64,000 nt of DNA from Flavobacteriales bacterium (GTDB taxonomy: Bacteria; Bacteroidota; Bacteroidia; Flavobacteriales; UBA1820). Position numbers and translations under genes: made by a program. The first letter of the stretch is position 1; every line of letters begins with the position of its first letter. Positions 15,029-22,586 of this stretch are shown piece by piece. Location of the stretch: assembly GCA_003150615.1 (NCBI GenBank), contig QALN01000013.1, forward strand, positions 1-64,000, given 5' to 3'. The notes beneath the pieces are model-generated. The model made no database searches, was not told the origin of the DNA, and saw only the letters and a list, made by a program, of their open reading frames with translations.

Positions 15029-16111
15029 TCATCCAGCTTTACTCATCTCGGAAGATTTTTCTCCTAAAAATACATCTCTTATGTATTCTGTCGATATAAG
15101 GATATGCATATATTTCCCCTTGTATAATAGTCTTAAGCATCCGATAGTTACGTTCTTTCTGTCTTTGGTATTCACCACTCCATTGTTTTTTTTTACCTCG
15201 TCATACAAATCGGATATACTCTTCTTACACATGTCTAAGAACATGCTTATGTATCTGTATATAGTGGATTGAGATATTTCACGCATACCTATGCCTATGA
15301 GCTTCTTATTCAACTCATTAAGAAGGTATGCTACATTGAACTTAACTGTCTTTCTTTTAGTTACCTTGTATATGTGATGTACGTTTCTGGTTCTGGCTCT
15401 GAATATTATTTTGGAAAGGATTCTCACCCTATCAAGCTTCCGGCTTTTGTTAGCCATTCTTCGTCTAGAATCCGAATCAAGATTCTTATCAATGCAAGTG
15501 TATATGGATTCTCCTTTCTTTACAAACATATCCTTTATCCTTGGGACCTTACTAGCCTTATGCTTGTATTTTACGATATCTGACAATGCTATTCTGATCT
15601 CTCCTTCAGCCCAAGCCTTTAGACTTATAAGTTGGTAGTTTATATCTTCGTGAGAATCTCTTAATACATGTCGGTAGCAGAAATAAGCGCATCCATCCGA
15701 TAGAATATCAATAAAATCATTGGTATTGATCTCTATCTGATCTCTGTTTCCATCTTGCATCCTTTTTCTTAGAAACACATGTTTGAGTACGTTTATGATA
15801 ATAAGATATATCATTGCCATCTTACATTCATCGCTGATCCGGATTCCCGATCCATGATACTCCTCATGTTTCAATGAATATTTTATGGCTGTCACTTTCT
15901 TGCCTTCCTTATTAGTAACAGGCTTAAAATCAACTGGACATATAAGTGATCCGGCTGGAAGTTTTACACATCCTAGCTCATCTTTCTTGGTCTGAATATT
16001 ACGTGGAATATACTTTTCGGTAAGAATCTTATCGAAATTTGATTTCATTTTCTGTAAAAGTGCTATCTTTGTTCCATACATTTTTTTAAAGTTTTTGTTG
16101 CGAATATACAA
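15029..16111 (-). CDS. Putative DNA-binding replication or regulatory protein
   Basis: This 360-residue basic protein ends with a clear helix-turn-helix-like segment (EISQSTIYRYISMFLDMC, about residues 280-300). Earlier parts are helical with many Lys/Arg (SRRRMANKSRKLDRVR). It is the first leftward gene beside the divergent control region, where replication initiators or early regulators usually sit. A similarly sized HTH protein is encoded at 45180-46217 with comparable layout. No named family is recognised; initiator or transcription factor are the two best guesses. Confidence 0.55.
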   Translation of the reverse strand: MYIRNKNFKKMYGTKIALLQKMKSNFDKILTEKYIPRNIQTKKDELGCVKLPAGSLICPVDFKPVTNKEGKKVTAIKYSLKHEEYHGSGIRISDECKMAMIYLIIINVLKHVFLRKRMQDGNRDQIEINTNDFIDILSDGCAYFCYRHVLRDSHEDINYQLISLKAWAEGEIRIALSDIVKYKHKASKVPRIKDMFVKKGESIYTCIDKNLDSDSRRRMANKSRKLDRVRILSKIIFRARTRNVHHIYKVTKRKTVKFNVAYLLNELNKKLIGIGMREISQSTIYRYISMFLDMCKKSISDLYDEVKKNNGVVNTKDRKNVTIGCLRLLYKGKYMHILISTEYIRDVFLGEKSSEMSKAG

Positions 16112-16499
16112 GTTTCATCAATACGAAACAAGTTATTCGGATGGATGGGTAGCCTGTGAAGGTCGCCCATTTGTTGTTTAAGGAGGGTAGGTGATGTCCG
16201 TAAAACGCTGTGCGCGTGAACGATGGTTTTTCTCAACCTACTTGTTACGCGCGCGTTAATAGGTATATTATTAAATATAATTAACTCTATAAATATATTT
16301 TACTTACTAATATCTCTATCCGTACACAGAACCTCTCCTGACGTCGAGTTCCTGTGTACTCCACTTAAAGTCTCTATTTAATAAAACATTGCTTTTTACC
16401 GCCAAGGTATGGTGCCGTCAGGTAGCATACCGCAGGCTAAACCTGGTATAAGCCGTATTCTATACCGGAAGCTGGGATCCCGGTAAGGGGATCGGGTGG
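16112..16499. other. Divergent control region, left part
   Basis: This is non-coding DNA between the leftward early genes and the rightward late genes. It includes CGCGCG-rich inverted segments near 16210-16255 and an AT-rich stretch at 16260-16320. A hairpin at 16322-16359 has 8-bp arms GTACACAG/CTGTGTAC. These are plausible parts of a replication origin or early promoter region, but no defining origin motif is seen. Confidence 0.5.
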
Positions 16500-16502
16500 A
16501 GA

Positions 16503-16613
16503 AAAAGCCAAAGAAGAAAAAGCGAGGTCTTGTACGATCGCTCACGCTCCGGCCGTCCGTATCTTCTACGGCAGGCCCCATCGCCCCAAGGCTTCCCATT
16601 TCCCCTTGGCTTT
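16503..16613. repeat. Inverted-repeat-bracketed GC-rich cassette, unit A
   Basis: The left arm AAAGCCAAAGAAGAAA and the right arm TTTCCCCTTGGCTTT are complementary with two mismatches. The core contains TCGCTCACGCTCCGGC, identical in unit B. No conserved protein frame runs through it. With units B and C it makes a tandem array in the divergent control region. Confidence 0.7.
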
Positions 16614-16635
16614 ATATCCCATAGCTTGGGAGGAA

Positions 16636-16816
16636 GGAATCCAAAGGGAAAAAGGTAAGGTCGTATTCGGTCGCTCACGCTCCGGCAGGCGAATATATCT
16701 CTACCGCCTTCCATGTCAATAGCGAATCTCTGGCGGCATTGTCCGGTATGACGGCGGTAGCCTTACCCTGGGTGTCCCAGCGTGTCCCCCCACCAACCTT
16801 TTCCCCTTTGGATGCC
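16636..16816. repeat. Inverted-repeat-bracketed GC-rich cassette, unit B
   Basis: The arms GGAATCCAAAGGGAAAAAGG and CCTTTTCCCCTTTGGATGCC are nearly perfect complements. The core shares 16 bases with unit A and contains several internal GC-rich palindromic segments, including a six-C tract at 16776-16781. It is probably transcribed as a folded RNA or acts as a DNA structure. Confidence 0.72.
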
Positions 16817-16840
16817 TTGGGCTATGTCATGGGACGATAA

Positions 16841-17012
16841 GAAGCCAAAAAGAAAAAAGGAGTGGTCGCATCCCGTGAGGCAGGATAAGGATGTTCCCCG
16901 CCGTCCACGCGCATAGCGTACGTGAACTTCACTGCCCTTGCTATTGTAGCCAGCCGTAGACATACATGGCTTCATTCGTCCTACCCCACTAGCCTTTTCC
17001 CTTTGGATTCTC
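16841..17012. repeat. Inverted-repeat-bracketed GC-rich cassette, unit C
   Basis: The arms GAAGCCAAAAAGAAAAAAGG and CCTTTTCCCTTTGGATTC are complementary with a few mismatches. The arm complement continues into AGTGG/CCACT. The core contains CCGTGAGGCAGG, shared exactly with unit D at 44.5 kb. Confidence 0.7.
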
Positions 17013-17061
17013 GTAAATACATGCTAGTCAGCATATATTATGTTGATTATGGCAAAATTTC

Positions 17062-17092
17062 TTGACAACGATATTTTTTTTAAGTAGTTTTG
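17062..17092 (+). promoter_or_regulatory. Promoter for the rightward packaging operon
   Basis: TTG at 17062-17064, a 20-base gap and TAGTTTTG at 17085-17092 fit the Bacteroidetes consensus. The first late gene starts 18 bases downstream. Confidence 0.65.
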
Positions 17093-17109
17093 CTGAAAAC
17101 TAATTTCAT

Positions 17110-17523
17110 ATGCCGGAACAGAGAAAAGCTTTCGTATTTGCGTTACCTTACGACATTAGACTGGATATGATCCAGCAGTTCTTAAGGATATACAACGGCT
17201 ATCTGGATTCTAAGGGTAGAAGCTTGATCACCGAAAGAACGATAAACTTACTTTCTTTCTACATCAACTACGGATACTCGGATGATACCAGGGCTAAGTA
17301 CATGGATTGTCATGGGCAGAAGGAGTCTTACATCGCTGTCCTTAACAATGAACTGAAGCGTGGTGGTTTTCTGGTGGACAAGAAGAACGGGAATTTCCGT
17401 ACCCGTGAGCTGTCTATTGAGATGAGAAGCCTACGTAACTATTTCGTTCTTGACGGGGAGGGTGATGATACCCGTGTAATGGGATTTGTGTTCAAGAGAA
17501 ACAAATTGGATATTGATGGGTAG
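17110..17523 (+). CDS. Hypothetical protein, first gene of the late operon
   Basis: This 137-residue alpha-rich protein (IRLDMIQQFLRIYNGYL..., SFYINYGYSDDTRAKYM) may contain a winged-helix-like arrangement. In residues 70-137 a possible recognition helix SYIAVLNNELKRGGFLV is followed by a beta hairpin. That would suit a late-operon regulator or small-terminase-like DNA binder, but no family is recognised. It overlaps the next start by 8 bases. Confidence 0.6.
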   Translation: MPEQRKAFVFALPYDIRLDMIQQFLRIYNGYLDSKGRSLITERTINLLSFYINYGYSDDTRAKYMDCHGQKESYIAVLNNELKRGGFLVDKKNGNFRTRELSIEMRSLRNYFVLDGEGDDTRVMGFVFKRNKLDIDG

Positions 17524-17956
17524 GAATCTTATTTCATTCGATAGGGATATCGTGGATGAGGTGGTAAGAAGATCTGATGGGAAGTTTACCAAACAACAGG
17601 TAGAGTGGTGCATGAAAGCATCCGTATCTTATATCCATCATCTCTCCAGATATACCGATAATATATCTATCAGGATCCCGTTTATCGGATACGTTATATG
17701 CAATCTTCGCGAGATGCGGGTAAGACGTGATAAGATACGTCGGATATTTGTCAAGGAAGGTAATCGTTATCCGGATGAAAGGATGCCTATTGAGCTTGAT
17801 TGTCTGGATAAGAAGATTAAGGCGATAGAGGATATGGAGGGGTTGAAGAACGGAGATCCTCTTATACGTGATAACCATGAGGCCATGTATCAATGTCGGT
17901 ATGGAATGACATGGGAACAATTACAGGATTTTCAACAAAAACAATTTAAGAAATAA
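17516..17956 (+). CDS. HU/IHF-like or related small DNA-binding protein (candidate)
   Basis: I chose ATG 17516 over the upstream 17486. It overlaps the preceding stop in the usual coupled manner and begins MGRNLISFDRDIVDEVV. Residues 8-60 have the HU/IHF arrangement of two helices followed by a strand region (FTKQQVEWCMKASVSYI, then ISIRIPFIGYVICN). The rest is charged helix. crAss-like phages encode IHF-like proteins near their structural genes. The match is by pattern, so the call is tentative. Confidence 0.45.
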   Translation: MGRNLISFDRDIVDEVVRRSDGKFTKQQVEWCMKASVSYIHHLSRYTDNISIRIPFIGYVICNLREMRVRRDKIRRIFVKEGNRYPDERMPIELDCLDKKIKAIEDMEGLKNGDPLIRDNHEAMYQCRYGMTWEQLQDFQQKQFKK

Positions 17957-17957
17957 T

Positions 17958-18656
17958 ATGCAAACAATCGGTAAAGCCCAAGTGATAGCCCAAGCTTGGG
18001 AAGACAGTTTATTGGGTAGGATTCCTAAGGATGAGAAGGATTATCCGGAGTGGTACAAGAATCGTCTTGATTTATGCAAGAAATGTCCTAAGAACTCTTC
18101 TAATATAGCTTTCTTTAAGTTACCAGCTAAGGTATTGCTGCAAAGATTGATGGGAAGACAGGCATGTTCGTTGTGTGGTTGTTTTATCAAGGAGAAGGCT
18201 TGGATGAAGACCGAGGTATGCCCGTTGAAGTTCGTGGAAGGAGAGAAAGCCAAATGGAATGCTATGGAGGTCATAACAGCCGATCATAACGATTTTAATA
18301 TCGAGTGCCCTAACGATTCCTTTGATATAGGACTAACGGATGACGAGAGCGAGTTTTATCTAAATATTTTTGATCAGAAAATAGGTGATAAGATAGAAAT
18401 CGTGTTATTCATTACCCATAAAGATGGTTTCCATGTCAAGGAGCATCATCTTGGATGTGGATGTATGGGAGACGTGTCATATAACAAACATCCTGACAAT
18501 GAGAATAGAACTATATTTAGGATGACGTTGGATACCTCAAAATATACGGAAGGTCATTTTGAGAAACATCTATCTCTCATGGGTTATACGAAAGATGATC
18601 CTGAACGTAATTTCAAACATTTCCCGTTACGTATTATAGGGGAAGCTTATAAGTAA
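17958..18656 (+). CDS. Cysteine-rich zinc-binding protein
   Basis: This 232-residue protein has clustered Cys pairs: CKKC (about 40-43), CSLCGC (about 70-75) and a later single Cys before Pro (EVCPL), typical of a zinc-binding module. The second half (120-232) is a beta-rich domain with HLGCGCMGDVSYN, which may bind another metal. It sits between the small DNA-binding gene and the terminase. It may help packaging or act as a virion accessory protein; the function is not known. Confidence 0.6.
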   Translation: MQTIGKAQVIAQAWEDSLLGRIPKDEKDYPEWYKNRLDLCKKCPKNSSNIAFFKLPAKVLLQRLMGRQACSLCGCFIKEKAWMKTEVCPLKFVEGEKAKWNAMEVITADHNDFNIECPNDSFDIGLTDDESEFYLNIFDQKIGDKIEIVLFITHKDGFHVKEHHLGCGCMGDVSYNKHPDNENRTIFRMTLDTSKYTEGHFEKHLSLMGYTKDDPERNFKHFPLRIIGEAYK

Positions 18657-18661
18657 TAGCG

Positions 18662-18910
18662 ATGAGAAGTCCCGTAAGAAGCAAGATAGATGATCGTATC
18701 CATGCCCTTATTGTCATGGAAGTCGGTTGCCGTGAGTTACCCGAATATTCGCTGGGTGATATACTTTACTCCGCTTTAAGGAGAGTTGCTAGGGCTAATG
18801 GTGGTAATGTCCGCTTCTTGAGGGATGTTAGTACCAGGGATTTATTGAGGTCTATAGACCAAAGTATAAATGATGAGATTGAGTTGAATAGCAATGATTA
18901 TAACGCGTGA
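18662..18910 (+). CDS. Small hypothetical protein, 82 residues
   Basis: A basic N-terminus is followed by a helical core (YSLGDILYSALRRVARANGG, then RFLRDVSTRDLLRSIDQ). The spacing and overlap (4 bases with the next gene) place it in the packaging operon. It is not recognised. The length and helical makeup are compatible with a head or packaging accessory factor. Confidence 0.6.
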   Translation: MRSPVRSKIDDRIHALIVMEVGCRELPEYSLGDILYSALRRVARANGGNVRFLRDVSTRDLLRSIDQSINDEIELNSNDYNA

Positions 18911-19461
18911 TTATTATGGAGGAGAATAAGGATATAAAAAAGGAGATCAGGGATTATCTTAAGGAGGAGGCGGATACTCATATAAGGCATTGGATAGCCA
19001 TAAAGCGTGAGAGCAAGCGTCTGTATAGCGATATTGAGGATAGGACTAAGAAGATAGCCCTTAAATCATCTTCGTTGATAAAAGAGGAGGATTTTGTCGT
19101 TCTTCATGAGATGACCCATAAGATACAGATGTTGAATATAGAGGCTGTAAAAGTCAATTCTAGGTTGATGTTCATAATCCAGTTGGCTACCAGCTTCGGT
19201 ATGGATCTGGATTTAGACACGACATATGCGTCCACCGCAAAGAGCATTATGGAAGACAGAACGTCTGGATTTGTGTTTTATGATGACAAGGAACGTCTGA
19301 GATATGCTGATAAGGAGCTTGAAGATATGTTCCATGATATGAGTGTGACGGAAGTAAGTAAGATAGGTGTTGTTCAATCTTATGAGCTTCTTATGAAACA
19401 GTATAACGAGTTTAAGGATATGAAAGCCAATGCCACAGGGAAGACGAAAGCCGACGAGTAA
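18907..19461 (+). CDS. Helical coiled-coil protein upstream of the terminase
   Basis: This 184-residue protein is mostly helical. Residues 5-60 form a charged coiled coil, 70-110 a further helical pair, and the tail is Lys-rich. No motif is recognised. It overlaps both neighbours, so production is coupled to the terminase region. A small-terminase or scaffold-like role is possible; the gene directly after it is an equally good small-terminase candidate. Confidence 0.6.
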   Translation: MIIMEENKDIKKEIRDYLKEEADTHIRHWIAIKRESKRLYSDIEDRTKKIALKSSSLIKEEDFVVLHEMTHKIQMLNIEAVKVNSRLMFIIQLATSFGMDLDLDTTYASTAKSIMEDRTSGFVFYDDKERLRYADKELEDMFHDMSVTEVSKIGVVQSYELLMKQYNEFKDMKANATGKTKADE

Positions 19462-19750
19462 GGACGCTGATCGGGTTAACGACAATCTTGAGGTCATAGC
19501 TAAGGCTATAAATGACGCTAAGACTTATATTGATAAGCATCCTTGGGACAAGGAGAAGCCGGAGGATATGGCTAGGGCATTTGACTTCATATCAAAATTA
19601 ATCGATAAGATAAATACATGGAATGATTCTTATATGGAGAAAAGTGGGATTATGGATGTATATAGGTCTGTAAGCAATGTCCAGAAAAAGGAACGTAAGG
19701 GTCAGGTTTCTGGTGGAATCGAGTCTGTTTTAAAGGATATTATAAAATGA
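19430..19750 (+). CDS. Candidate small terminase subunit
   Basis: This 106-residue helical protein is encoded immediately before and overlapping the large terminase by 4 bases, the usual position of the small subunit. The N-terminus is basic (QGRRKPTSKDADR) and the rest is predicted helix with a polar tail. No recognisable HTH is seen, so the assignment rests on position and size only. Confidence 0.4.
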   Translation: MPQGRRKPTSKDADRVNDNLEVIAKAINDAKTYIDKHPWDKEKPEDMARAFDFISKLIDKINTWNDSYMEKSGIMDVYRSVSNVQKKERKGQVSGGIESVLKDIIK

Positions 19751-22536
19751 GTCTAAGCACGAGTCCAGAATTTTATGTAAACATGAAAAATCCTCCTGTA
19801 TGGAACGATCTGTTCGGTTGGGAGGATCAGGATGACGATGTTAAGCAGTTCTTTAAAGAAGAGGCTTATAAGGTCAAGTACGGGGTGACTATCAATGGTA
19901 CGTTCATCCCTCCATGGCTTTATTGGCATGTTAATTTCTTTCCCGTATTCCAGGATCTTCCAAACGGGGAACGTGTGCCAGCGATCAGTCGTTTGCGTGA
20001 TAACGAATGGTTTTTCGCCGAGATGTACCAACGTGCCCGTATGGAGAAGAAAGGGTTGGGAATGTTTGGTACTCGTCGTTTTGGCAAGGCTCTTCTGGAC
20101 TCGGAGCTGATATATACTCCTCATGGATCTAAGAAAATAGGATTCGCCGATATAGGAGATATCATATACGGTGATGACGGGAAGCTTACTACCATAGTGG
20201 GCGTATACCCTCAGGGATTCGTTGATACGTACAAAGTGACCTTTGAGGACGGTCGCAGCGTGGTGTGTTGCGGGCAGCACCAGTGGAAAGTCAAGTATCA
20301 TGGTGATTATAAGGTTATGAGCACTATGGGTATCATCCATTCTGACTTCTCCAAAATGACTATAGATATTGGGGAGGCGGTAGATTTCCCTGAGCGGCGG
20401 TGGCTGATATCGCCCCAGCTCATGGGGTCTCTGGCCGCCTCCTTCCTTTGTGGAGCTACCGACAGGATCTTTGAGCTAAGCAAGAAGGAGATGGATGATG
20501 TCATTTATTCATCCAGAAAACAGAAAGAGTTGTTCATAGGATCGTTTATGAAGATCGCTTGCGGTATAAATACCGGTGACGATCGTTTTAAGGTCGTTTA
20601 TAAAAGCGAGTATATTATATCCTTTGTAAGAAAAATATTTTGGTCTATGGGGTATTATTGTGTCATGGATGGTGAAGATATGTATATATCTAAGACTCAC
20701 GATAGGCTTAGGATATCTGATATAGATTATTACGGTAGATATAAGGCTACTTGTATTGAGGTCGATAATAAATCGCATCAGTTTCTTACTACCAATTTTG
20801 TCGTATCCCATAATACGACCATCATGTCATCACTTCTCCAGATGAACGCTACCATGACGATCGGGCTTAGCCATTCCGTGGTAGGTTTCAGCGATAGCGA
20901 TTTATCTAATATAGGTGAGTATTGTGAGTATGGTCTTGATCATGTACATCCTTTTTTTAGGATCAACAGAACCAAGACCGACTGGAGTTCGGGCGTTACA
21001 TTAGGCAAGAGGATGTCCAATGGCGTACGTGATATCCATGCCATTATCTCTATAGCCAACATCAACATGGGTAGGAAGACCTCCACGCAGAAGACGGCTG
21101 GTTTGACACCGGCTACGGCTATTTTCGACGAGGTAGGTAAAGGTCCGATAAAGAAGCCTTACACGGCCGCCATGCCATCCTACGACACGCCTTATGGCTG
21201 GCGTCTTAGTCCTATCTTGGCCGGTACCGGTGGTGAGGTGGAGTTGTCTAAGGACGCTCAAGAGATGTTCTCCGATCCCGAGACATATAACCTTCTGGTC
21301 ATGGACTGGGATATTTTAAATCGTAGAGCCATGAAAGGGAAAACATGGAAAGAACGGAAATGGGCGATGTTCGTTCCCGGTCAGATGGCTAACTCCGGTG
21401 TTAAGAGAACTATAGGATTGGGCGATTATCTTGGTAAGCCTGATGACAAGAAGCTTAATAAGATCAAGATCGACGCTACTGATTTCGATGCTAGTACCAA
21501 TAAACTTAATGAGGAACGGAAGAAACTATCTACAAAAGATAGGGTTGCGTACACTTCTCATACTATGTTCTATCCATTTACGATCGATGACTGTTTTTTA
21601 AGCTCATCCCAGAACCTATTTCCGGTCGAGTACGCTATCAAGCATAAGAACGATCTCCTTGAGTCGGGGCAATATAGCGGTATGCTGTGTGATGTCTTTC
21701 TTGAGTCAGGTAATAAACTGGGGACTACTAAATCGAATAAGCAACTGGCTGGATTCCCGTTTAGCGGCGGTGTTATTGACGCTCCTGTCCAGATATTCGA
21801 GATGCCTCAATCCAATAGGTTTGATGATTTTATTTATGTGGCGGGCCAAGATCCGTATAAGCAGGCCAAGTCTGATACTCCTTCATTGGGATCCTTTTAT
21901 ATATTCAAAAGGCGTGTTGGTATCCGAGATCCTTATGCCTATAGAATAGTTGCCTCTTACGTATCCCGCCCATCATCTATAGACCAATTCTGCCGTACGT
22001 GCGAGGTGCTTCAGAAGGGATATGGTGCTATATGCCTTATGGAGAACGCTGACCAGATGTATGAGCAGTATCTTAATCGGAAGAGCGGTATGCCGGCATC
22101 TTTCTTCTTATTCGCTGGTGAGGCTATAGCCAATAAGTATGTGAAGGCCGGCTCCCGGCAGAATAGCAAGCTGGGGCTATATCCTACCCCCGGCAACCAG
22201 AACCTGCTCTTCTCCTGTGTGGTGGATTATTGCTGGCAGGATTTCGTTATTGGTTATGATGATAGTACCGGTCTTGATATAACGGTTAAAGGTATTGAGT
22301 TGATTGATGATATAGCTCTTTTGGATGAGATAATACAGTATAAGCCCGGATTGAACGTCGATAGGATAATAGCCTTCGGGCATGCGTTGGTTCTCGCCAG
22401 ATATTTTGACGATAACAATTACATGCCTAAATCGAAGATCGAGGAGATGAATAATGCCCGCAAGGAAGACGCTTATAAACACCATGAGGTATATGCCTCT
22501 GCCTTTGGATCGGTATCTATAGGAGCTTTTAGGTAA
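19747..22536 (+). CDS. terL: Large terminase subunit interrupted by an intein
   Basis: The precursor has 929 residues. Removing residues 115-356 (the intein) leaves a 687-residue TerL. The joined Walker A reads GTRRFGK-TTIMSS. Walker B lies in ATAIFDEVG. The nuclease half has an acidic YVAGQDPY segment, an ENADQMYEQY segment and a late IDDIALLDE. TerL powers DNA entry through the portal and cuts genome units. Splicing is required, because the intein separates the GK from the following Thr of the ATP-binding loop. It is followed by the portal gene with a short gap carrying TATCTTTG. Confidence 0.95.
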   Translation: MSLSTSPEFYVNMKNPPVWNDLFGWEDQDDDVKQFFKEEAYKVKYGVTINGTFIPPWLYWHVNFFPVFQDLPNGERVPAISRLRDNEWFFAEMYQRARMEKKGLGMFGTRRFGKALLDSELIYTPHGSKKIGFADIGDIIYGDDGKLTTIVGVYPQGFVDTYKVTFEDGRSVVCCGQHQWKVKYHGDYKVMSTMGIIHSDFSKMTIDIGEAVDFPERRWLISPQLMGSLAASFLCGATDRIFELSKKEMDDVIYSSRKQKELFIGSFMKIACGINTGDDRFKVVYKSEYIISFVRKIFWSMGYYCVMDGEDMYISKTHDRLRISDIDYYGRYKATCIEVDNKSHQFLTTNFVVSHNTTIMSSLLQMNATMTIGLSHSVVGFSDSDLSNIGEYCEYGLDHVHPFFRINRTKTDWSSGVTLGKRMSNGVRDIHAIISIANINMGRKTSTQKTAGLTPATAIFDEVGKGPIKKPYTAAMPSYDTPYGWRLSPILAGTGGEVELSKDAQEMFSDPETYNLLVMDWDILNRRAMKGKTWKERKWAMFVPGQMANSGVKRTIGLGDYLGKPDDKKLNKIKIDATDFDASTNKLNEERKKLSTKDRVAYTSHTMFYPFTIDDCFLSSSQNLFPVEYAIKHKNDLLESGQYSGMLCDVFLESGNKLGTTKSNKQLAGFPFSGGVIDAPVQIFEMPQSNRFDDFIYVAGQDPYKQAKSDTPSLGSFYIFKRRVGIRDPYAYRIVASYVSRPSSIDQFCRTCEVLQKGYGAICLMENADQMYEQYLNRKSGMPASFFLFAGEAIANKYVKAGSRQNSKLGLYPTPGNQNLLFSCVVDYCWQDFVIGYDDSTGLDITVKGIELIDDIALLDEIIQYKPGLNVDRIIAFGHALVLARYFDDNNYMPKSKIEEMNNARKEDAYKHHEVYASAFGSVSIGAFR
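20089..20814 (+). mobile_element. Class-3-like intein in TerL
   Basis: The insertion encodes 242 residues. Residue 1 is Ala, not Cys or Ser. Block A reads ALLDSELIYTPHG. Block B ends CCGQHQW (His64, Trp66). Block F has Cys222 in KATCIEVD, where ordinary inteins have Asp. The end is SHN (240-242) and the next residue is Thr. Ala1 with Trp in block B and Cys in block F is the arrangement of class 3 inteins, where the block F Cys starts splicing. I recall their third signature residue as Thr two before the final Asn; here it is Ser. The central part resembles a decayed LAGLIDADG endonuclease. Confidence 0.88.
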
Positions 22537-22556
22537 ATGAATGTCAATTAAACGCC

Positions 22557-22564
22557 TATCTTTG
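22557..22564 (+). promoter_or_regulatory. -7 element before the portal gene
   Basis: TATCTTTG lies 23 bases upstream of the portal start codon. No clear TTTG is found at the -33 position, so this may be a weak or regulated promoter. Confidence 0.5.
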
Positions 22565-22586
22565 TTGTAAATAAAATTGAATAATC

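Noticed and set aside
16396..16975. Three leftward open frames with a shared S-V-S-D-R-x-R-P ... FGF peptide motif
   Set aside because: The similarity follows from the shared non-coding cassette arms and cores. The frames are in different registers relative to the arms, have no promoters and show unnatural composition.
20815..22536. Treating the TerL insertion as a group I intron
   Set aside because: The insertion is open and in frame, and carries protein-splicing motifs at both ends; no intron RNA core was recognised.
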